DNA from: Halicephalobus mephisto
Taxonomy: Eukaryota; Nematoda; Chromadorea; Rhabditida; Panagrolaimidae
Length of the DNA stretch: 64,000 nucleotides
Direction of reading: 5' to 3'
Assembly: GCA_009193035.1 (NCBI GenBank)
Contig: SWDT01000106.1
Coordinates: 1-64,000, forward strand
Shown here: in pieces, positions 56,281-64,000 of the stretch
Layout: every line of letters begins with the position of its first letter
Numbering within the stretch: position 1 is the stretch's first letter
Program-made: the position numbers and the translations under genes
Notes under the pieces: model-generated
Told to the model about the DNA's origin: nothing
What the model saw: the letters and a program-made list of their open reading frames with translations, nothing else
Database searches by the model: none

Positions 56281-59200
56281 TTAATCAGCACTCGTGTAAC
56301 ACCATTTGTCGTACCAAAACGAACTCAAAGAATCTAAAAATTTTTAATTTTTAAAAACAATAATAATAAAAACTTACCACAGAATTGAAATAGCTTAGCT
56401 ACTTGGAAATCCGTACAATGCAAATCACACACAACCTCTATTTCCGGTAATAGTAAAATGACTTCTCCAAGACGAACAACCGGATCTGCAATTCCAATTT
56501 GTTCATAATGTTCAAATAATCTGGCAACTGCCCATTCACGTCGTTTTCTCATTATCTCCTTTACAGGTTCAGAAACTACTCGATTATCTGTAAAAATTAC
56601 AATTATAAAAGTATTTATTTAAAAAACTTACTTTGTGAAACTCCACAAAAGCAAAATATGCAACGTAACAATCTCGGCATCCGTTATTCTCATCTTACTG
56701 AAGGGAATCACGATCGTAGCCCACAAACGGTCCAAAGTCGGGCGGAAAATGCTAAAAAAGTAAAAAATTATTAAAAATAACATTAATTTAAAAATTAAAA
56801 ACAAATTTTTTAACAAAACCACCCTAAACTTCTAGAACTTTTCAAAAAACAATTCAAAATTTCATACAATTTCGAAATTAATTATCTGATTTCTTTAAGT
56901 GAATCTAGGACCTTCTACATCAGAGTACATAGAGTACACAACCCTCTACTTACTATTGAGAATTAATTTCCATATATCAATTTCTTAAAATTAGTTTCAA
57001 CATAGATTTTTAAGTTTTCAGAAACCAAAGTAACCTATGTGATGATTATTTCGTAATTTTAGGGAAATAATTCAAATAATTAATTTCGAAATCATCTAAA
57101 TGAATCCAGGAGCTTCTACATCAGGGTACATAGAGTACACAACCCTCTACTTACTATTGAGAATTAATTTTCATGTCAAAACATTAACAAACATCTTAAA
57201 AACCATGCCTACCCCCATAGTACCCTACCAAAAATAGATCATCATTTTTAAATCCCACAATAATCCATTTTCCTCATTTTGAACTTTTCAAATTCTCAAT
57301 ATACTTCCCCAAAAAAACCTTAATCCTTATATTTACAAAAAAAACTCACTCATGTTTTGCTTGTTTCGTTTTTTCATCATCAGTTATCCCTTCAAAACCA
57401 GTTTCATTTGGTGGCACATACGTATTATTGAGCATTGCAAAATTTCCTTGAGCAATCATTTCTTTGTACTTGCTTGCTTGATAAAAATGATCCAATGATA
57501 ATTTCCTTACTGAATATCGCTTCAACAATGCTTCTCTGTCAGCTCTGTCTAGAAGTTTAAATGGGTGTTGTTTTTCAAGCCAATACAGTAAACCCGAAAG
57601 TTCAACTGTTGATAATTTCTCAACATCATTTGGAATCATTTTTCTGAAACTTGGACCTTGTTCTGGTTCCTTCAAAAAATCATCAATAGATATCATTGAT
57701 CTATTCATCAACACCAAATGCTCATGATACGCAGCAACAAGCCGATCAAATTCCTCTCCATCATCGTTAGTTAACGAATCCGTAAAACTCGTCGTATTTG
57801 CCGTCTTGTTTCTCGCATTTTGAGCTTCTTGATCGTTGTTGTTCGACGAAGTTGAAGGAGCACATTCAGACGACCCATTAGAAGCCACAGGGGTTTCTTC
57901 ATTGTTGCAAGATTCCACAGACGTCGGTTCTTGTTTCACCAATGACAGCAATGGGGACATAGTTAAGGGAGACGGATGTTCACCTGAAAAAATCCATATA
58001 AAAACCAAAAATCCAAGTATAAATTCCCCAAAGTAAAATTCATATAAAAACAATTCCCAAAAAGTTACCTAAAAATTGAAAAAACTTAATTTCCAAAAAT
58101 CCATATAAAAATAATTTTCTAAAAATTACCTAAAAACCATTTTTAGGAAAATCCATATAAAAACAATTCCTAAAAAATTACCTAAAAACCATTTTTTTAG
58201 GGAAATTTATATAAAAATAATTTTCTAAAATTACCTAAAAATGTAAAATCCCTTTTAAAAATTTATAAAAACCTTACAGTATTCTTTAGTCATAGTTTTC
58301 CAATTATCTGGTTGAGTAATAGCTAAATTAATTAAATTTTCGAAAATATCGGAATTAAAACGTTTTTTGTTAACAGAAATAAAATCAGACAAGAAATTAG
58401 AACTTTCTTCTACCATTGTCGTAGAAATTTCGTTTTGAGAAACAACATTAACCATTTTTTGGAATTTAACTGGTCTAATTTAACTCTCACTGGTAAAAAA
58501 ATATTTCAAAATTACCAGTTTTGTTCAATTTTTTTTCAAGACCAGATTTCTTTCAAAACCAAACTAAATCACTCGCAATGGTAGTGCCGTCTTTATAAAC
58601 CAGAAAAGACCTTGAAATAATCGGAGACACCCCGAAAATCACAAAAACGAGGTCATTGAACCCCCTGATTATCCGTCAATCTGGTATTTATGAATTTAAA
58701 ACTTTTCAAAGTTGTGTAAAAAATAACCATTTTTATCCGATTTTCTGAATTTAGATAATCTTTTTTAAACTTTTTAAAATATAGAATTTCAAAGAAATTC
58801 TAGTTTTAATCGACCAAAAATACCATTTTTTTATTTGAAAAACCTTTGATCCCGATCGATCATTTAATCTTCTTGTCATAAAACTTTTTTTTTACAAATT
58901 TTTTAAATTTAAAAAAAATTTTCTTAAATGTAGAAAATATTGAAAAATCTAAAAAAAACTGCAATTTTTTCATTTTAAAAATTTTCTTATTTTAGCGAAA
59001 ATTCAAAAATTACTATAAACATTAAAAATAAATATTTTTGTAAAGTTATTTTAAAACCAATTTTTATACATTTCCAAAATAATCAGAAAAATTAAAAAAA
59101 ACAAAATTACTTGGTTTTCGATTTTTATAAAATTCTATTTTGACGAAAATTCAAAAATCTCAAAAATTCATTATTGTATAAAAATTAAAAATTATTTTAA

Positions 59201-61606
59201 AAATTTCCAAAAAATTCATGGGAAAAATTACTTGGTTTTCGATTTTTATAAAATTCTATTTTGGTGAAAATTCAAAAATCTCAAAAAATCATATTGTGCA
59301 AAAATTAAAAATAATTTTTTTTGCAAAATTATTTTTAGATAAAAATTTTAAACTTGTGAAATAATTGTAGAAGAAAGTAACTCAATTTCCGTAACAAATT
59401 ACCAGATTTATCATTTATTTTTTTACAAAATTCATTTTTTGCGTAAAAATTTGAAAAGATTATTTTAAAAATAAATTTTTTAAAATTATTTTGAAATAAA
59501 TTTCTAGAATAATATAAAAAATGATTCAATTACTGTAAAAAATCACAAAATTTACTATTTTTGTATTTGTATTCAAAAATTAAAAAAGTTAGATTATTCT
59601 AAAATTTAAAAAATGTTTATAAAAATTATTTCAAAATGAATTTCTAAATTGTACTACTGTAGAAAATTATGAAATTTACCACTTTTGTATTTCTAGTTCT
59701 ACTCAAAATTAAAAAACTCAAAAAAAATTAGATTATTTTGAAAATTAAAAAACAATTTTCTTTTCAAATTGTTTTGAAACAAACTTCTAGAACAATATAA
59801 GGAAAAAATTTAAAAAATAACTCAATTACTGTAAAAAATTACAAAATTTACTACTTTTGTAATTTTAATTACAAATTTCTAAGTTATTATAAAAATTAAA
59901 AAGTATTTTTCAAAATTATTTCAAGATGGATTTCTAAAGTAATATGAAAAGTAAATTACTGTAAAGAATTACGAAATTTACTATTTTTGTAATTTTAATT
60001 ACAAATTTCTAAGTTATTATAAAAATTAAAAAGTATTTTTAAAAATTATTTCAAGATGGATTTCTAAAGTAATATGAAAAGTAACTCAATTACTGTAAAA
60101 AATTACAAAATTTACTATTTTTGTACTTCTACCCAAAAATTAAAAAACTCCGAAAAATTACATATTAATTTTTAATTTTGTTTTTTCTTTAAAAACTGAG
60201 GACTTACTTCCATCTGTATTCAGTCTTCTTCTTTTTGGAGGTCTTCTGTTTTTCTGAGATCCAGTTGGGTCCCTTCTTGGTTGGACTGCAGATGGTCGCA
60301 TTCCGGCTCTGAGACACTTCTGGAATCTGCAAGCTCTACAAGCACATCTGACGTATTGATTGACGTCGCAGTTTCCATCTTTTCGACATACATAGGTCTA
60401 AAAAAACAAGATACTTTTATGTGTATTTCGGAATTGTAAACAACCGATACTTAATATTATTGAGTTCTAAAACGTTTTTAAAGTTATTTTTCAAGTCAAT
60501 GACTCAAGTGCTCTAATAGGATTATTCAGACAGTTATGTGTCACAAACAAAAAACGGATCCATGGTTTGAATAAAACTTTAATGAATAGATATGTTTGTC
60601 AAACTATATATGGAAACTAATAATTGAAAAATGCAAAATTCATGAATTTACATCTTTAGAAAAAATCAATCATTATTAACAACGTTTAATGAGTATTTTC
60701 GTAACTTTATATATGGGAATTAACAAATATAAGTTCTAAAATCCATGAATTTACATTTTTTAGAAAAAAACCAATTATTATTAACAAAATTTAATATTTT
60801 CGTAAATTGATATATGGAAATTAACAAATATAAGTTCTAAAATCCATGAATTTACATTTTTTAGAAAAAAACCAATTATTATTAACGAAATTTAATATTT
60901 TCGTAAATTTATATATAAAAGTTAACAAATATAAGTTCTAAAATCCGTGAATTTACATTTTTTAGAAAAAAATCAATCATTAAAAATTTTCAATATTTTC
61001 GTAAATTTATATATGAAAATTAACAAATATAAGTTCTAAAATTCACGGGTTTACATTTTTTAGACAAAAATCAATCATTATAAAAAAGTTAAATGTATAT
61101 AAAAGTTAACAAATATAAGTTCTAAAATTCACGGGTTTACATTTTTTAGAAAAAAACCAATCATTATTAAAAATTTTAATATTTTCGTAAATTTATATAT
61201 GAAAATTAAAAATCTAGGATACTAATCCTTGATTATTTATGTTATTTAAAATTACAGAAATATTCCTATTAAAATCACCAACCTGCTTGAATGTGACTGC
61301 TCGACGGAAAAAACTAAAAATTCATATATGAGAAATTTAAAAATTTAAAATTAAAATTTAAAATTTAAAAACTTACGCATTGCAACTTCTGCAACTCAGG
61401 GCGTTGTAGTGCAGTCCATCGGCTTCCGCTCCACAAATAGCACAAAGTTGTTGATTATTGTAATTTTGATTATTTCCATTCGCGAGATTATTCGACGAAC
61501 CAGGTTGTTGAGAAAACAAGTATTCCGTTGTAGTGCCCGAAAACGACGGAGGTTGCATTGTTGATCCAACTGATGTACTTGAAATAAACGAAAATCCTTG
61601 TTTCAT
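56281..61606 (-). CDS. Nuclear hormone receptor, nematode supplementary type
   Basis: Ligand-regulated zinc-finger transcription factor. Exons: 61606-61377, 61313-61283, 60397-60208, 57983-57350, 56751-56632, 56587-56378 and 56333-56281. The DNA-binding domain starts near residue 55 (LCAICGAEADGLHYNALSC); first zinc Cys 55, 58, 72 and 75; P-box CNAFF; second module Cys 91, 97, 107 and 110, ending RFQKCLRAGM. A basic stretch PPKRRRLN follows. The ligand-binding domain spans the last four exons (LDRLWATIVIPFSKMRITDA ... AVARLFEHYEQIGIADPVVR). CNAFF is typical of the HNF4-derived nematode expansion. Every junction is in phase except 56632/56587, where one base is in excess; taken literally this frameshifts. 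I treat the gene as intact but flag the site. The expected length without the extra base is 488 residues. I cannot name the nhr number. Confidence 0.8.
56880..57180 (-). repeat. Dispersed 'cagaaaccaaagtaacctatg' repeat in receptor intron
   Basis: Landmarks are 'tttttaagttttcagaaacc', 'aaagtaacctatgtgatgat', 'aggagcttctacatcagggt', 'acacaaccctctacttacta' and 'ccatagtaccctac'. Two near-identical copies are present in the same order at 62380-62815, and a diverged one near 27470-27530. Confidence 0.82.
58278..58455 (-). CDS. Possible alternative first exon of the nuclear receptor
   Basis: An ATG at 58455 opens 59 codons (MVNVVSQNEIS ... WKTMTKEY) and ends at a GTAAGG donor in phase 1. That is exactly the phase needed to join the exon at 57983, and the same phase as the DNA-binding-domain exon (60208). 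Codon use and composition look coding. A transcript starting here would encode a receptor lacking zinc fingers. Alternatively it is an internal exon or a neighbouring short gene. Confidence 0.5.
58480..60180 (-). repeat. Large nuclear-receptor intron with 'ttactgtaaaaaattac' repeats
   Basis: 58480-58690 is balanced, non-repetitive sequence directly upstream of the alternative first exon and may be its promoter. 59000-60130 consists of ~100-170 bp degenerate units with 'aattactgtaaaaaattac', 'aaatttac(t/c)a(t/c)ttttgta' and 'aaaattatttcaaaatg'. The frame at 59529-59335 is low complexity. Confidence 0.65.
60560..61215 (-). repeat. ~100-bp satellite in receptor intron 2
   Basis: Units with 'taacaaatataagttctaaa' recur about every 100 bp (near 60720, 60822, 60922 and 61021), joined by 'cgtaaatttatatatgaaaa' and 'tgaatttacattttttagaa'. 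No coding signal. Confidence 0.88.
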
Positions 61607-62240
61607 ATATATCCCGCTTTGCGGACCAGAATACGGTATTATCGTTATTTTTGTTTTTTTTTAAATAATATTCATTTAATTTTTTTTCAATTTTAAAAAT
61701 CTAAAAATTAAAATTATCAAAGAACACAGAGCACGAACACGGCGGACAATCAACTACCCGGGATGTTTTGGACTTGACTGGCCCTCAATCAACAGAAAAA
61801 TTCAAAAAAGTCAATAACGTTTAGCTCCGGAAAACACACCGCAAAAATCGAACAAAAACACAATCATAACATTTTAAAAACCAAAAATAGTCTCGACGCG
61901 AAATTTTAGGGTTTTCCATTCAGGACCCGGAAGTGTGAAAACTAAACGTTTATGACTGTAGAAAAATACAATAATAATGTTTAAAAATAAATCTTACAGA
62001 AAACGGTCTTGACAAGAATTTTTAAATTTTCTTGTCGAGACCAGGAAGAATAAAAACTCAACGTTTATGACTGTAAAAAAGTACAATAATAGTGTTTAAA
62101 AATAAATTTTACAGAAAATGGTCTCGACAAGAATTTTTTTAAATTTTCTTGTTGAGACCCAAAAGTGAGAATTAACACTTACATGATTCTGGAACGATAC
62201 AATTATAATCAGACTACTTTGGAAATTCAAAATTAGCATC
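61607..62240. repeat. Receptor upstream region with two tandem hairpins
   Basis: 61607-61850 is the likely promoter (unique, partly balanced). Two inverted repeats follow: arms GGTCTTGACAAGAA (62005-62018) with 62029-62042, and GGTCTCGACAAGAA (62120-62133) with 62146-62159, each with at most one or two mismatches. The arm sequence recurs in the satellite at 45000-45930. Confidence 0.65.
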
Positions 62241-62815
62241 ATTGCGGAATTGTTTCGAAACATTTAGAAACGAAAGTAGCCTAAAATCCCGGATTTGTAC
62301 AATGATTGTTTCGTACTTTTAGATGGTTTTATAGTCAATTGTATAAAAATCATGTGAACGGTTTAAAAATTGTCTTAAAACGAATTTTTAAAAGTTTTCA
62401 GAAACCAAAGTAACCTATGTGATGATTATTTCGTAATTTTAGGGAAATAATTCAAGTGATTAATTTCGAAATCATCTAAATAAATCCAGGACCTTCTACA
62501 TCAGAGTATATAGAGTACACAACCCTCTACTTATTATTGGGAATTAATTTCCATATATCAATTTCTTAAAATTAGTTTCAACATGGATTTTTAAGTTTTC
62601 AGAAACCAAAGTAACCTATGTGATGATTATTTCGTAATTTTAGAGAAATAATTCAAGTGATTAATTTCGAAATCATCTAAATGAATCCAGGACCTTCTAC
62701 ATCAGAGTACATAGAGTACACAACCCTCTACTTACTATTGAGAATTAATTTTCATGTCAAAACATTAACAAACATCCTAAAAACCATATCTACCCCCATA
62801 GTACCCTATCCAGGA
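62241..62815. repeat. Dispersed repeat, two tandem copies
   Basis: Two ~205-bp near-identical copies (from about 62383 and 62590), sharing 'aagtaacctatgtgatgat', 'ccttctacatcagag' and 'acacaaccctctactta'. A partial degenerate copy lies at 62265-62340. The same sequence forms part of the receptor intron at 56880-57180. A 67-codon frame (62681-62884) is a by-product. Confidence 0.85.
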
Positions 62816-63650
62816 AGTTTTATTTCGCTTGTTTATCGAAGTAGGAACAATCATGGCTTTCAAAAAAATAATCAAGAACGATAACAATCGATATTTAGTC
62901 GATTAAGATTCAGAGTACCAGTGACGTAACATCGATTAAATTCTCTTGGTTAATTTAGTTTCGAAAATTCCACTTGATGTTAATCAATTTCGAATCGGAA
63001 CAATGTCGTTTTTCCGACCCCCAAGTGCGAAATTACAAAAAAAATTTTTAATTATTGAAAATTGTCAAAATTCAAAGGTTATTTCGGAACAAAAAAATTA
63101 TTTTAAAAATAAAAAAATTTTCACAAAATTGTTTTGACACGAATTTCCTAAAATTTTCTATTTGATTTTAGAATTATTTTAAAAATAGAAAATTTCAAAA
63201 TTTTATATTTTAGAAAAATTTAAAAATTCTAGAAATATTTTTAAAAATTCCAAATTTTTACAATATTCTAAGACCTTCAAAATTCCAAAATCCCTCAGAA
63301 TTTTTCACAGCATTTTAAAAATTTTCAGAATTTTAAAAACTTTTTGAAATTTCCGGAGTTTTAGAAATTTAAAAATTTCCAGAATATTTTACAATATTTT
63401 AAAAATTTTCAGAATTCTTAAAAGTTCCAAATTTTCAGAATTTTTTATATTTTAGAAATTTTTAGTTTTAGAAATTTCAAAATTTCCAAATTTTTTATAT
63501 TTTAAAAATTTTCAGAATTTTTAAAATTTCAAAATTTCCAAGTTTTTTAAATTTTAAAAATTTTTATTTTTAGAAATTTCAACAGAATCTTAGTAAACAG
63601 AAAACTGAGACAACTTTTCCGAACTCTAAAGTCATAACTGTTCCCATGAA
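62816..63650. repeat. Spacer then 'tttcaaaatttccaaatttttt' repeats
   Basis: 62816-63060 is unique sequence of moderate complexity without a supported gene. 63140-63600 is a degenerate repeat of 'tttaaaaattttcagaattt' and 'aaatttcaaaatttccaa'. Confidence 0.6.
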
Positions 63651-63679
63651 CTCGAAGAAACATAATTGATTAAGTTCAC

Positions 63680-63835
63680 GTTATTCAATTTCATTAAATC
63701 CACTCTGGCTCAAATCTCATGAGATAAACAACCTTCTCAGAAATACAGAGAACTTCCTTCAATACGGAAGCCTTGTTGAGTAGCTTCAAGGCGTCACAAA
63801 AAAAATATCTCCTCCAGGGTCTAATCGATAGAATT
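63680..63835 (-). other. Possible terminal exon of a gene beyond the right edge
   Basis: A balanced block with a minus-strand frame of about 46 codons reading ...PWRRYFFCDALKLLNKASVL ... MRFEPEWI and a stop near 63697. There is no ATG at its start, and sequence upstream on this strand is AT-rich repeat, as an intron would be. I recognise no family. Confidence 0.25.
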
Positions 63836-64000
63836 TTAAAAAACTAAGAAATTAAAAAATTAAGAAAATTAAAAAATTAAGAAATTTTAAAAAATTTAGA
63901 AATTAAGTTTTTTAAGAATTTAGAAATTTAAAAATCTAAAAAATTGAAAACTTTTAAAAATTAAAGAAATCTAAAAAAGTTGAAATTTTTACAATTTAGA

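Noticed and set aside
1..64000. tRNA, rRNA, CRISPR or splice-leader RNA genes
   Set aside because: I looked for cloverleaf A/B-box patterns, spaced direct repeats with unique spacers and known leader sequences and found none that I could defend. The satellites are contiguous repeats without spacers.

Overview
The window looks like nuclear DNA of a rhabditid-type nematode that is not Caenorhabditis elegans itself. It is very AT-rich. Its genes are cut by many GT-AG introns, with acceptors usually of the TTTTCAG or TTTTTAG type. Its gene set includes nematode-typical members: an O2-sensor-type soluble guanylate cyclase closest to GCY-35, a nuclear receptor with a CNAFF P-box, and a KLP-4/KIF13 kinesin. 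No tRNA, rRNA, CRISPR or bacterial-type gene was seen. All gene models were assembled by eye from reading frames, splice sites and intron phases. Family names rest on remembered motifs, not on a search.

Genes from left to right: a 3'-incomplete kinesin-3 (klp-4, minus, 642-5631); a 12-kb gene-poor tract of satellites, MITEs and a few GC-richer islands; COG complex subunit 6 (minus, 17832-20791); gcy-35 (plus, 21185-26929), divergent from COG6 across a 393-bp shared promoter; a BFR1-like coiled-coil protein (minus, 26974-29253), convergent with gcy-35; VPS33B (minus, 29951-31749); a TANGO1/MIA3-like ER-exit receptor (plus, 32484-38458), divergent from VPS33B; a nuclear-receptor ligand-binding-domain protein with no visible DNA-binding domain (minus, 39595-42990); a 9-kb satellite-rich tract; a type II PAF acetylhydrolase (plus, 52139-56060); and a supplementary-type nuclear hormone receptor (minus, 56281-61606) with a possible alternative first exon that would skip the DNA-binding domain.

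Several neighbours work in membrane traffic: COG6 in Golgi tethering, VPS33B in late endosome/lysosome-related fusion, TANGO1-like in ER exit of bulky cargo, and KLP-4 in vesicle transport. Nothing indicates an operon.

The most unusual signal is in the non-coding DNA. Introns of unrelated genes share long similar sequence in the same sense orientation, beginning at the 5' splice site. One pair is in BFR1-like and TANGO1-like. Another is two introns of klp-4. This pattern fits introner-like intron gain or intron-to-intron copying. One shared intron carries a 187-bp TA-flanked MITE while the other keeps the empty site. Palindromic satellites, especially a CACTATCC...GGATAGTG family, are scattered both in introns and between genes. 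Several of these arrays have unit lengths divisible by three and so produce long but spurious open frames.
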